A stretch of 10,393 bases of DNA from positions 1-10,393 of the forward strand of contig JBJEJI010000060.1 of assembly GCA_051877895.1 (NCBI GenBank), written 5' to 3'. Below the pieces are notes generated by a model that saw nothing but the letters and a program-made list of their open reading frames with translations, did no database searches and had not been told where the DNA came from. The position numbers and the translations under genes were made by a program. This stretch comes from UBA3775 sp051877895 (lineage in GTDB: Bacteria > Bacillota > Clostridia > Lachnospirales > Lachnospiraceae). Shown piece after piece: positions 1 through 6,806 of the stretch (the stretch's first letter is position 1; each line of letters begins with the position of its first letter).

Positions 1-218
1 CACTTCATCCGGATAACATGGCAGCAGGTCCTGCTTCCTACGGTATGACAGATACATTAGGACGTATGCACTCTGACGCTCAGTTCGCAGGTTCCTCTTC
101 TGTTCCTGCTCACGTAGAAATGATGGGTCTTATCGGTGCAGGTAACAACCCAATGGTTGGTATGACTGTTGCTGTTGCTGTTGCAATTCAGGAAGCTGCT
201 GACGCAGGTAAGTTCTAA
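1..218 (+). CDS. GGGtGRT-family protein, C-terminal end (partial)
   Basis: This is the 3' end of a gene whose start lies outside the window. The first complete codon is at 3, and the two bases before it fit the end of a Thr codon. The readable tail is 71 residues: it begins LHPDNMAAGPASYGMTD, has GRMHSDAQFAGSSSVPAHVE in the middle, and ends in a Gly/Ala/Val-rich stretch with NNPMVG. I recognise this as the end of the GGGtGRT family, in which the name-giving GGGTGRT motif sits directly before LHPDNMAAGP; here that motif would fall just upstream of base 1. These proteins are about 330 residues long and occur in Clostridia and some archaea. Their function is not established as far as I know. The gene ends with its own hairpin terminator, so it is not cotranscribed with the next gene. 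The identification comes from memory of the family. Confidence 0.85.
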   Translation, partial: LHPDNMAAGPASYGMTDTLGRMHSDAQFAGSSSVPAHVEMMGLIGAGNNPMVGMTVAVAVAIQEAADAGKF

Positions 219-243
219 TAAAAAAATATATTTTTTAATTCAG

Positions 244-278
244 AATGGGTTTCACCGTAAAGTGGAGCCCATTTTTTT
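244..278 (+). terminator. Rho-independent terminator after the GGGtGRT gene
   Basis: A 12-pair stem (244-255 with 262-273, two G-U pairs) encloses a 6 nt loop and is followed by seven T residues (272-278). It starts 25 bases past the stop codon and ends the GGGtGRT transcript. Confidence 0.9.
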
Positions 279-310
279 ACTCAAAAAGTCAAGCGTACTC
301 TTGTTTTTTC

Positions 311-319
311 TGATATATT
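311..319 (+). promoter_or_regulatory. possible extended -10 promoter for the AraC-GGDEF gene
   Basis: TG-A-TATATT reads as an extended -10 element about 65 bases before the start codon. No convincing -35 hexamer sits 17 bases upstream, so the call is weak. An 8 bp perfect palindrome, TTCGCGAA (336-343), lies just downstream in the would-be leader and could be an operator site. Confidence 0.3.
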
Positions 320-385
320 ATATTTACAGAAACATTTCGCGAATCATGTTTTCCGTAACTCTCAAATTGAATAAGGAGTAAAGCC

Positions 386-1180
386 ATGAACAAAATTGAA
401 ACTCTGACTACTGCTTTTGAGTTTATTGAGGACAATTTACAGTCTGATATTAAAACTGCTGATGTTGCAAAAGCATGTTATTGTTCCAAATCCACTCTTG
501 AAAAGCTTTTCCGGTGCCTGAATAACATAAGCCTGCATGACTATGTCATCCGGCGCAGAATGATGCTGGCTGCCAGAAAAATGGTCAATGAGCCTGATAC
601 AAATCTTCTTGAAATTGCACTGGCCTGCGGCTACAGTTCCAATGAATCCTTCAGCCGTGCCTTTAAGAGTGTATGGAACCTGAACCCCTCTGAATTTAAA
701 GAGCAGAACAGTTTTTTTGAATTATTCCCACGGCTTTACCCTCCCATTAAGGAAGGAGACAATGCAATGCGTAAAAATGTAGATATCAGTGAATTATATG
801 ACTTGTTTGTAGAAAGACATGACTGCTATTTTGTCTGCTGTGATATTAAGGGATTGATTCCGATTAATGAAATATCCTATAAAGCAGGGGATCTGGCAAT
901 TATTGAGTGTATGAACCGGATGAATAAAGAAGCCGGGAATCAGGATATTGTTTTCAGAATCGGCGGTGATGAGTTTGTGATGCTGACAAACAGTAAAGAT
1001 TGTGCATATGCTGAGCAAATATGTGACCGTATTAAAAGTTATAATACTCAACCGTTTATATTCGAAAATATTGAAATTCCTCTTACTCTCCATGTATCCT
1101 GCTGTAAATACGAAAGCAAGAATATTAATTACGACGATCTGTATCAACAGCTAAAAACAAGTATAGATCATAGCAAATAA
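386..1180 (+). CDS. AraC-type DNA-binding protein fused to a GGDEF-like domain
   Basis: The product is a 264-residue cytoplasmic regulator. Residues about 5-106 form the two helix-turn-helix units of an AraC/XylS protein, ending in the typical CGYSSNESFSRAFKSVWNLNPSEFK. A short linker (about 107-140) leads to a C-terminal half that resembles a diguanylate cyclase: DIKGLIPINEISYKAGD (153-169) matches the D-F-K-x-I-N-D...G-D region, and RIGGDEFVML (191-200) has an intact GGDEF signature at 193-197. The inhibitory-site RxxD position reads GNQD, so its Arg is missing. The end of the domain is short and lacks the usual SIG and ALYxAK motifs. AAGGAG at 373-378, 7 nt before the ATG, supports the start. 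The known family roles are DNA binding and c-di-GMP synthesis or sensing. I infer a transcription factor whose GGDEF half acts as a ligand sensor or weak enzyme. The gene is monocistronic, with a terminator on each side. Confidence 0.85.
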   Translation: MNKIETLTTAFEFIEDNLQSDIKTADVAKACYCSKSTLEKLFRCLNNISLHDYVIRRRMMLAARKMVNEPDTNLLEIALACGYSSNESFSRAFKSVWNLNPSEFKEQNSFFELFPRLYPPIKEGDNAMRKNVDISELYDLFVERHDCYFVCCDIKGLIPINEISYKAGDLAIIECMNRMNKEAGNQDIVFRIGGDEFVMLTNSKDCAYAEQICDRIKSYNTQPFIFENIEIPLTLHVSCCKYESKNINYDDLYQQLKTSIDHSK

Positions 1181-1187
1181 AATAATA

Positions 1188-1225
1188 AAGGAGCATCCGG
1201 ATTATAACGGGTGCTCCTTATTTTA
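1188..1225. terminator. bidirectional terminator between the AraC-GGDEF gene and serS
   Basis: A 12-pair stem (1188-1199 with 1208-1219, one G-U pair) and 8 nt loop lie between the convergent stop codons at 1180 and 1250. It is followed by ATTTT on the plus strand, and by a TTATTATTTT tract on the minus strand. It can therefore stop transcripts from both sides. Confidence 0.8.
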
Positions 1226-1249
1226 ATAAATCAGATTAATTTCCTAATT

Positions 1250-2536
1250 TTAATTTTTAGGAACCATAACTGTCATGCCACCCATATATGGCTGTAATGC
1301 AGCAGGAATATTTACACTTCCGTCGGCATTCAGGTTGTTTTCAAGGAAAGCAATAAGCATTCTTGGTGGTGCAACAACTGTGTTATTAAGTGTATGTGCA
1401 AAGTACTTTCCACCCTCTCCTACAACTCTGATTTTGAGACGTCTTGCCTGTGCATCTCCAAGATTTGAGCAGCTGCCTACTTCGAAATACTTTTTCTGTC
1501 TTGGGGACCAAGCCTCAACATCACAGCTCTTAACCTTAAGATCCGCAAGGTCTCCGGAACAGCATTCAAGAGTACGTACCGGAACATCAAGAGAACGGAA
1601 AAGATCAACGGTGTTCTGCCACAGTTTATTATACCATTCTTTGCTTTCTTCCGGCTTACATACAACAATCATTTCCTGCTTTTCAAACTGATGAATTCTG
1701 TATACGCCTCTCTCCTCAATACCATGAGCCCCTTTTTCCTTACGGAAGCAAGGAGAATAGCTGGTAAGTGTATAAGGAAGCTGTTCTTCAGGAATAATCT
1801 GATCAATGAACTTTCCGATCATGGAATGTTCACTTGTACCGATAAGATATAAATCTTCACCTTCAATCTTGTACATCATGGATTCCATTTCAGCAAAGCT
1901 CATTACACCAGTAACTACATCGCTTCTAATCATAAAAGGAGGAACACAGTAAGTAAATCCTCTGTTAATCATGAAGTCTCTTGCATAGGAAATAACTGCA
2001 GAATGAAGTCTTGCAATATCTCCCATCAGGTAATAAAAGCCATTGCCTGCAACTCTTCTTGCAGAATCAAGATCAATACCATTGAATCTTTCCATGATTT
2101 CTGTATGATACGGAATCTCAAAATCAGGCACCACTGGTTCACCAAATTTTTCAATTTCAACGTTTTCACTGTCGTCCTTACCGATAGGAACACTCGGATC
2201 AATGATGTTAGGAATTACCATCATAATCTTTCTAACTTTTTTCTGAAGTTCTGTTTCTTTAGCTTCAAGCTCTGTAAGTTTATCACCTGACTCTTTTACC
2301 AACTGCTTCATGGCTTCAGCTTCTTCTTTTTTTCCCTGTGCCATGAGTGCACCAATCTGTTTACTGGATTTGTTTCTTTCTGCTCTCAGATTGTCAGCTT
2401 CCTGCTTAACTGCTCTGGACTCTTTGTCCAGTTCAATAACTTCATCAACCAGAGAAAGTTTCTGGTCTTGAAATTTATTCTTTATATTCTGTTTAACTAC
2501 ATCAGGATTTTCTCTTAAAAATTTAATGTCGATCAT
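1250..2536 (-). CDS. serS: seryl-tRNA synthetase
   Basis: SerRS charges tRNA-Ser with serine in the cytoplasm; it is a class II synthetase acting as a dimer. The 428-residue product has the normal length. Residues 1-110 are the N-terminal tRNA-binding arm: MIDIKFLRENPD, then a charged long coiled coil at about 30-104. The catalytic domain shows LIGTSEHS (231-238), motif 2 CFRKEKGAHG...RIHQFEKQEM (263-289), and motif 3 VGSCSNLGDAQARR...HTLNNTVVAPPR (353-392). The ATG at 2536 is preferred to an upstream in-frame ATG at 2560, because GGAGG stands 5 nt before it and the family begins M-[IL]-DIKF. Motifs 2 and 3 differ from the E. coli type, where GRDTRG and LNGSGLA are usual. I saw no T-box leader upstream. 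It is the only translation gene in the window and appears monocistronic. Confidence 0.96.
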   Translation of the reverse strand: MIDIKFLRENPDVVKQNIKNKFQDQKLSLVDEVIELDKESRAVKQEADNLRAERNKSSKQIGALMAQGKKEEAEAMKQLVKESGDKLTELEAKETELQKKVRKIMMVIPNIIDPSVPIGKDDSENVEIEKFGEPVVPDFEIPYHTEIMERFNGIDLDSARRVAGNGFYYLMGDIARLHSAVISYARDFMINRGFTYCVPPFMIRSDVVTGVMSFAEMESMMYKIEGEDLYLIGTSEHSMIGKFIDQIIPEEQLPYTLTSYSPCFRKEKGAHGIEERGVYRIHQFEKQEMIVVCKPEESKEWYNKLWQNTVDLFRSLDVPVRTLECCSGDLADLKVKSCDVEAWSPRQKKYFEVGSCSNLGDAQARRLKIRVVGEGGKYFAHTLNNTVVAPPRMLIAFLENNLNADGSVNIPAALQPYMGGMTVMVPKN

Positions 2537-2758
2537 TATGTCCTCCATTCCAGGTAACATCCAATAATAGTTTTATTTAATTAGTTACCATGCATACGTT
2601 ATGCTTTCAGTATACAAACGTACTATATAAATTTATCACTTATCTGAGCAAATTACAAGTCTATTATTTCCTCTTTATAAAGAAAATTCTGATGAATAAT
2701 ATAGATCAGGTTGTGTAAAACTCCCAAATGCTCCGCTTTTGCTCGTCATAAAAACTAA
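2537..2758. other. divergent intergenic region between serS and the membrane protein gene
   Basis: This is AT-rich DNA between two divergent genes. Reading toward serS I see GGAGG at 2542-2546 and only weak promoter matches: TATAGT at 2622-2627, with TTGCTC 18 bases upstream. There is no T-box consensus (AGGGTGGNACCGCG) and no terminator-like hairpin. A more GC-rich patch at about 2701-2749 contains CTCCCAAATGCTCCGCTTTT. On the minus strand it reads as a 24-codon open frame (2749-2675) starting MTSKSGAFGSF, with no ribosome-binding site, so I do not call it a gene. It may be part of a dispersed intergenic repeat. Confidence 0.5.
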
Positions 2759-2787
2759 TTGATAAAAAAGGAAAAATGATGTATACT
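2759..2787 (+). promoter_or_regulatory. sigma-A promoter of the unknown membrane protein gene
   Basis: TTGATA (2759-2764), a 17-base spacer and TATACT (2782-2787) form a near-consensus housekeeping promoter. Transcription would start near 2794, about 30 bases before the ATG at 2823. Confidence 0.8.
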
Positions 2788-2808
2788 AGCTGAAAAGAGT
2801 TTGTGTGT

Positions 2809-2813
2809 GGAGG
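2809..2813 (+). promoter_or_regulatory. ribosome-binding site deciding the start at 2823
   Basis: GGAGG ends 9 bases before the ATG at 2823. It lies inside the reading frame of the longer alternative that would begin with GTG at 2805, which argues against that longer start. Confidence 0.75.
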
Positions 2814-2822
2814 GCTTGTCAA

Positions 2823-3656
2823 ATGCCGTTTATCTGGCTGGTTGTAGCATTTTTTATTACCAATACGCTTAGAAATAAATACCGCTGTGGTTTTGCTCAG
2901 AACCCAGGCGGTTATATTGCTACATATATAACGATTACAGTTATACTTACAATTAATCCGATATTCTTCTTTATTGTGTGGTTAATTGCCAAAAAAAGCG
3001 GCATTATCAGTGTAAAACCTGATAATGAATTTAAAAGAAATAATCAGAACAGAGCAAATCCATATTATAACTCTTTCTCTAACACAACCAGTGATGCTTA
3101 CAAATATTCAGAGTCTACAAAAGCACATGCTAAAAATGTTTCTAATCCGTACGACCTTCCTCGAAGAGAAAACGGAAGAAAGAAAATAATTGAAAAATTT
3201 AATGAAGCATATAATCTCAACCTTACCAGACAGGATGTTCAGACTATTGTATCTGCCACCTATATGTCCATTGAATGGGCCAGTGAAGTATATGCCATGA
3301 ATAGAAAGTATGACTCTCTGTATGAATGGATGGGTCAGGGTAATGTCTGGCTTAGAGTATACTTACATGCATTTAATGTCCAAAACATCTCTCCTGTTTT
3401 TAACAAGCAGGAAGAACTGGTATTTCAAGCTTTCAATGCAATATTTTCAGAAATGTGTGTTGATGAAACTCTTCCTACCGAAGTAATCATCAGCAACATC
3501 AACAGCAAATATCTGACCAATTTTGATGAAACAAGTTTTATGCTTGCCATCAACTACATGGAATCAAAAGGAATGAGATATAAGTACGGCGCACCGGTAC
3601 TGACACGAATGAGTTCAGACATTGAAAATCTTGCCCGCAAATATGAAAGCACCTAA
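2823..3656 (+). CDS. hypothetical membrane-anchored protein of unknown function
   Basis: I do not recognise this 277-residue protein. A short hydrophobic segment at about 3-14 and a clear membrane helix at about 31-56 (YIATYITITVILTINPIFFF...) anchor it near the N-terminus. The region about 65-110 is polar and rich in Asn, Ser, Lys and Tyr, and looks like a flexible linker. Residues about 120-277 look like a soluble, mainly helical domain, with a charged start RRENGRKKIIEKFNEAYNLN and aromatic stretches such as YDSLYEWMGQGNVWLRVYLHAF. There are no obvious catalytic motifs, metal-binding Cys/His clusters or repeats. The start is set by GGAGG at 2809-2813. The gene has its own strong promoter and faces hisA with only 8 bases between stop codons. 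It is probably a single-gene unit; the topology and helical content are inferred by eye. Confidence 0.85.
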   Translation: MPFIWLVVAFFITNTLRNKYRCGFAQNPGGYIATYITITVILTINPIFFFIVWLIAKKSGIISVKPDNEFKRNNQNRANPYYNSFSNTTSDAYKYSESTKAHAKNVSNPYDLPRRENGRKKIIEKFNEAYNLNLTRQDVQTIVSATYMSIEWASEVYAMNRKYDSLYEWMGQGNVWLRVYLHAFNVQNISPVFNKQEELVFQAFNAIFSEMCVDETLPTEVIISNINSKYLTNFDETSFMLAINYMESKGMRYKYGAPVLTRMSSDIENLARKYEST

Positions 3657-3664
3657 TTCAGACT

Positions 3665-4444
3665 TTACAATTTATTAAAGAAGTCAAGAACTTCTTTATA
3701 ATCCATTTTACCACCGAAAATACTAAGTGCACTGCCGATTGTGACGTCGATACGTCCCTGTCCCAGTGCATTTAATTCTATTAAATCATCAAAGCAGCCT
3801 ATACCTCCGGCATAAGTCATTGGAACTCTGCTGCCATTAAGTAAAACCGGGATAAGTTCTTTTTCTATTCCATTTGCTTTACCTTCAACATCCACCGCAT
3901 GAACCAAAAATTCATCACAACAGGCTGACAAATCAGTAAGAAGACTATCTGTAATTTTTTCATTTGTAAACTTCTGCCAACGGTCTGTAACAACATAGTA
4001 TTGTCCACCTTTTTTACGGCAAGACAAATCAAGAACAAGTCGCTCCTTACCAACAGTTTTTATCATTTCTTCAATTCTGTCTTCGTGAATAATTCCATCC
4101 TTAAAGACATAAGATGTTACAATAACATGAGAGGCTCCGGCATCAAGAAATTCACATGCATTTTCCGGAGTAATTCCTCCTCCGACCATTAAACCATTTC
4201 TATATGCTCCAAGTGCTTCATAAGCCTCTTTTTTTGTTGACTCATAATTGGGACTGTCTTTGGAATTAAGCAGAATCACATGTCCACCTGTCAGACCTGC
4301 CTGTTCATAGTATCCGGCATACCATGCTGCATTATATTCCGCAACAAAATTTTCGTGAGCATAATCACCCAAATCAGTAAGGCTTCCTCCTACAATCTGT
4401 TTTACTTTTCCATTATGAATATCAATACATGGTCTGAACCGCAT
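3665..4444 (-). CDS. hisA: HisA, eukaryotic (HIS6) type: ProFAR isomerase of histidine synthesis
   Basis: The enzyme opens the ribose ring of ProFAR to give PRFAR, the fourth step of histidine biosynthesis, in the cytoplasm. The 259-residue product is a TIM barrel whose sequence follows yeast HIS6 more than the E. coli type: CIDIHNGKVKQIVGG at the N-terminus, SKVIVTS-like ASHVIVTSYVF (104-114), LVLDLSCRKKGG (137-147), EFLVHAVDVEG (178-188) and IGSALSIFGG (237-245). The likely catalytic aspartates are D8 and D139. Phosphate-binding loops lie at GGG 88-90 and AGG 212-214. GGAGG a few bases before the ATG fixes the start. No other his gene is in the window, so it sits apart from any his operon, with its own promoter at 4495-4523. 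The isomerase call is strong; the eukaryotic-type placement is from memory of HIS6. Confidence 0.93.
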   Translation of the reverse strand: MRFRPCIDIHNGKVKQIVGGSLTDLGDYAHENFVAEYNAAWYAGYYEQAGLTGGHVILLNSKDSPNYESTKKEAYEALGAYRNGLMVGGGITPENACEFLDAGASHVIVTSYVFKDGIIHEDRIEEMIKTVGKERLVLDLSCRKKGGQYYVVTDRWQKFTNEKITDSLLTDLSACCDEFLVHAVDVEGKANGIEKELIPVLLNGSRVPMTYAGGIGCFDDLIELNALGQGRIDVTIGSALSIFGGKMDYKEVLDFFNKL

Positions 4445-4494
4445 ATATTTCCTCCGATTAATCAGATTTAAATCCGTGTTTTAATGATAATGAA

Positions 4495-4523
4495 ATTGTA
4501 ACTGAGCTGTAAAATAATATCAA
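4495..4523 (-). promoter_or_regulatory. sigma-A promoter of hisA
   Basis: On the minus strand, TTGATA (4518-4523), a 17-base spacer and TACAAT (4495-4500) match the consensus at ten of twelve positions. Transcription would begin near 4488, giving a leader of about 45 bases before the hisA ATG. Confidence 0.8.
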
Positions 4524-4567
4524 GCAAAAATTTTTCAACATTATTTTTAATTATTTTGAATTTTATC

Positions 4568-4596
4568 TTGTATGACAGTAAAAATATAAGTATAAT
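4568..4596 (+). promoter_or_regulatory. promoter of the uraA-upp operon
   Basis: A perfect TATAAT (4591-4596) lies 17 bases after TTGTAT (4568-4573), a half-match to the -35 consensus. The start point would be near 4602, leaving an untranslated leader of about 80 bases before the uraA ATG. Confidence 0.7.
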
Positions 4597-4619
4597 TAAG
4601 AAGATATATTTATATGATA

Positions 4620-4675
4620 TTCGGAATTTCCGGCGCTGGTCCCGGATATTGTTAAACAGCAGCGCAGAAAGAAGG
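4620..4675 (+). promoter_or_regulatory. structured 5' leader of uraA (candidate cis-regulatory RNA)
   Basis: A GC-rich patch stands out from the very AT-rich flank. Two pairings share bases 4633-4638 and so exclude each other. One is TCCGG (4629-4633) with CCGGA (4642-4646), an 8 nt loop. The other is GCGCTG (4633-4638) with CAGCGC (4660-4665), whose right arm ends 5 bases before the AAGAAGG ribosome-binding site. No T-tract follows, so any control would more likely act on translation. No known riboswitch or PyrR-site consensus was recognised. Confidence 0.35.
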
Positions 4676-4681
4676 TTAACA

Positions 4682-6052
4682 ATGGATAAAACTGCTGATA
4701 ATCAGCCAATTAAGAACGCCCGTTCTTTGGGTATCCCAAAAACACTTCTACTCGGCTTACAACATATGTTTGCCATGTTTGGTGCTACTATTTTAGTACC
4801 AATTCTTGTGAACGGATATTTTAACGGTGAGGGACTTTCCGTTCAGACAACTCTTTTCTGTGCCGGTGTCGGCACCCTTATTTTCCACTTATGTACCAAA
4901 TTCAAAGTTCCTGCATTCTTAGGTTCTTCTTTTGCTTTTCTCGGAGGATTTGCCACTGTAGCAGAATTAAATACAGGCAAATTTGCTGACATGAGCTACG
5001 GCGAGAAGCTTCCTTATGCATGTGGCGGAATTGTTGTTGCCGGTGCATTATATTTAATTCTTGCACTGATTATCAAACTGGTTGGTGTCCGCAAAGTAAT
5101 GCGTTTTCTTCCACCTGTAGTGACAGGTCCGATGATTATCTGCATAGGTTTGAATCTTGCTCCTTCTGCTGTAAACAATGCGAGTAAAAACTGGATTCTC
5201 GCTTTGATTGCCCTTGCAGTTGTAATTTTCTTCAACATATGGGGTAAAGGCATGTTCCGTATCATCCCTATTCTTATGGGTGTAATCATTGCCTACATTG
5301 CTGCAGTTATTATGAATGCCTGTGGACTAACAAATGCAGACGGCTCTGCAATTCTTGAACTTGCAGCCATAAAAGATGCAAGTTTTGTGGGTCTTCCACC
5401 TTTTGAACTTTGTAAATTCGATATTTCTGCTATTCTTGTTATGGCTCCTATTGCTCTTGCCACAATGATGGAACACATTGGTGACATCAGTGCCATTCAG
5501 GCTTCCGTAAATGAAAACTTTATTGAAGATCCTGGTCTTCACCGTACACTTATCGGTGATGGTGTTGCGACAATGTTCGCCGGTGCAGTTGGCGGTCCTG
5601 CAAATACAACCTACGGAGAAAATACAGGCGTACTTGAATTAAGCCATGTTCACGATCCATTTGTTATCCGTCTTGCGGCTGTATATGCAATTATCATCAG
5701 CTTTATTCCAAAGATTTCAGAAATTTTAGGTACTATGCCTGACGGTATCATCGGTGGTATCAGCTTCATTCTTTATGGTATGATTTCTGCAATCGGTGTT
5801 AGAAACGTTGTTGAAAACCATGTTGACTTTACAAAATCCCGTAACCTAATTATCGCTGCACTTATTCTTGTATGCGGTCTTGGTTTCAGCAGTGGAATTA
5901 CATTTACAGTTTTCGGAACATCAATTACTCTTACCGGTCTAGCAATTGCAGCTATCGTTGGTATACTTGCAAATGCAATTCTTCCTGGAAATGATTATGA
6001 ATTTGGCAAGGATACAAAAGCTGACGAAAATCGCGGAATACATGTTGAGTAA
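4682..6052 (+). CDS. uraA: uracil permease (NCS2 family uracil:proton symporter)
   Basis: This 456-residue inner-membrane transporter should import uracil with protons. The NCS2 hallmarks are all present: GLQHMFAMFGATILVP (25-40) at the first helix, MMEHIGDISAIQ (262-273) and NTTYGENTGV (308-317). Glu264 and Glu313 occupy the positions of the substrate- and proton-handling glutamates of E. coli UraA (241 and 290). Many Gly/Ala/Ile/Leu helices fit the family's 14-segment fold, and the tail is short and charged. The ATG at 4682 has AAGAAGG 6 bases before it. A longer frame from 4556 is excluded because the promoter lies inside it. The next gene, upp, begins 20 bases after the stop, giving an uptake-and-salvage operon that supports uracil rather than xanthine as substrate. 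Confidence 0.95.
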   Translation: MDKTADNQPIKNARSLGIPKTLLLGLQHMFAMFGATILVPILVNGYFNGEGLSVQTTLFCAGVGTLIFHLCTKFKVPAFLGSSFAFLGGFATVAELNTGKFADMSYGEKLPYACGGIVVAGALYLILALIIKLVGVRKVMRFLPPVVTGPMIICIGLNLAPSAVNNASKNWILALIALAVVIFFNIWGKGMFRIIPILMGVIIAYIAAVIMNACGLTNADGSAILELAAIKDASFVGLPPFELCKFDISAILVMAPIALATMMEHIGDISAIQASVNENFIEDPGLHRTLIGDGVATMFAGAVGGPANTTYGENTGVLELSHVHDPFVIRLAAVYAIIISFIPKISEILGTMPDGIIGGISFILYGMISAIGVRNVVENHVDFTKSRNLIIAALILVCGLGFSSGITFTVFGTSITLTGLAIAAIVGILANAILPGNDYEFGKDTKADENRGIHVE

Positions 6053-6062
6053 TTTATTTTTT

Positions 6063-6069
6063 GGAGGAG
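6063..6069 (+). promoter_or_regulatory. ribosome-binding site of upp
   Basis: GGAGGAG ends 3 bases before the ATG at 6073 (GGAGG ends 5 bases before it). It overlaps an in-frame TTG at 6061, which is therefore not the start. Confidence 0.8.
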
Positions 6070-6072
6070 AAA

Positions 6073-6705
6073 ATGAACGATAATATTATTATTATGGATC
6101 ATCCGTTGATCAAACATAAAATCACCCGTTTAAGAGATAAAAATACGGGAACAAATGAGTTTCGTTCACTGGTAAATGAAATAGCCATGCTTATGGGATA
6201 TGAAGCTCTTCGTGATCTTCCGCTTAAAGAGGAAGAAATTGAAACTCCTATTGAAAAATGTACTGCACCTGTTATTGCAGGAAGAAAACTTGCAGTTGTA
6301 CCTATTCTCCGTGCCGGTCTTGGAATGACAAACGGAATTTTGTCCCTTGTTCCTACTGCCAAAGTAGGTCACATCGGATTATACAGGGATGAGGTAACCC
6401 ACGAGCCTCATGAATACTATTGCAAGCTTCCAAATCCAATTAACGAACGTGTAATCGTCGTTACAGACCCTATGCTTGCAACAGGTGGTTCCGCAGTAAG
6501 TGCAGTTGATTTTATCAAACAACATGGTGGAAAAAACATCAAATTCATGTGTATTATTGCTGCTCCGGAAGGTTTAAAACGCCTCCAAGAAGCACATCCG
6601 GACATTCAGATATATGTCGGTCAGCTTGACAGAGAATTGAACAGTGATGCTTATATCTGCCCTGGCCTCGGTGATGCCGGAGACAGAATTTTCGGAACAA
6701 AATAG
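6073..6705 (+). CDS. upp: uracil phosphoribosyltransferase
   Basis: UPRTase converts uracil and PRPP to UMP and pyrophosphate in the cytoplasm, trapping the uracil brought in by UraA. The 210-residue product matches the usual length of about 208-210. Visible motifs are VVPILRAGLGM (75-85), the PRPP-binding loop VVTDPMLATGGSA (129-141), and the C-terminal uracil-binding signature YICPGLGDAGDRIFGT (194-209). The start at 6073 is fixed by GGAGGAG just before it and by the family's usual N-terminus with HPLIKHK. It is cotranscribed with uraA, with 20 bases between them, and followed by a strong terminator. All family signature residues appear intact, and nothing suggests a PyrR-type bifunctional protein. 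Confidence 0.98.
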   Translation: MNDNIIIMDHPLIKHKITRLRDKNTGTNEFRSLVNEIAMLMGYEALRDLPLKEEEIETPIEKCTAPVIAGRKLAVVPILRAGLGMTNGILSLVPTAKVGHIGLYRDEVTHEPHEYYCKLPNPINERVIVVTDPMLATGGSAVSAVDFIKQHGGKNIKFMCIIAAPEGLKRLQEAHPDIQIYVGQLDRELNSDAYICPGLGDAGDRIFGTK

Positions 6706-6751
6706 CTTATTGGTTTACAATAATCTAATTCCAAAACTATTATTTCATTCT

Positions 6752-6806
6752 AAAAAAATAACAAGCCACAGTTTAATCGTATGATAAACCGTGGCTTGTT
6801 TTATTT
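6752..6806. terminator. bidirectional terminator shared by upp and the minus-strand cluster
   Basis: A 16-position stem (6760-6775 with 6785-6800, one A-C mismatch) has a 9 nt loop. On the minus strand it is followed by one A and then seven T residues; on the plus strand by TTATTT. The right arm touches the stop codon of the minus-strand gene ending at 6801, so both convergent units end here. Confidence 0.92.

Noticed and set aside
2675..2749. 24-codon minus-strand frame in the serS upstream region as a gene
   Set aside because: No ribosome-binding site precedes the ATG, and composition does not suggest a protein; listed only as a possible repeat.
2537..2822. T-box leader for serS
   Set aside because: The T-box consensus AGGGTGGNACCGCG and a paired terminator were looked for on the minus strand and not found.
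3677..3697. Inverted repeat AAAGAAGT / ACTTCTTT near the end of hisA as a terminator
   Set aside because: It lies within the hisA coding end and is not followed by a clear T-tract on either strand; chance or codon use explains it.
4556..4681. A 42-codon N-terminal extension of uraA starting at 4556
   Set aside because: The TATAAT promoter lies inside it, it has no ribosome-binding site, and the family N-terminus fits the ATG at 4682.
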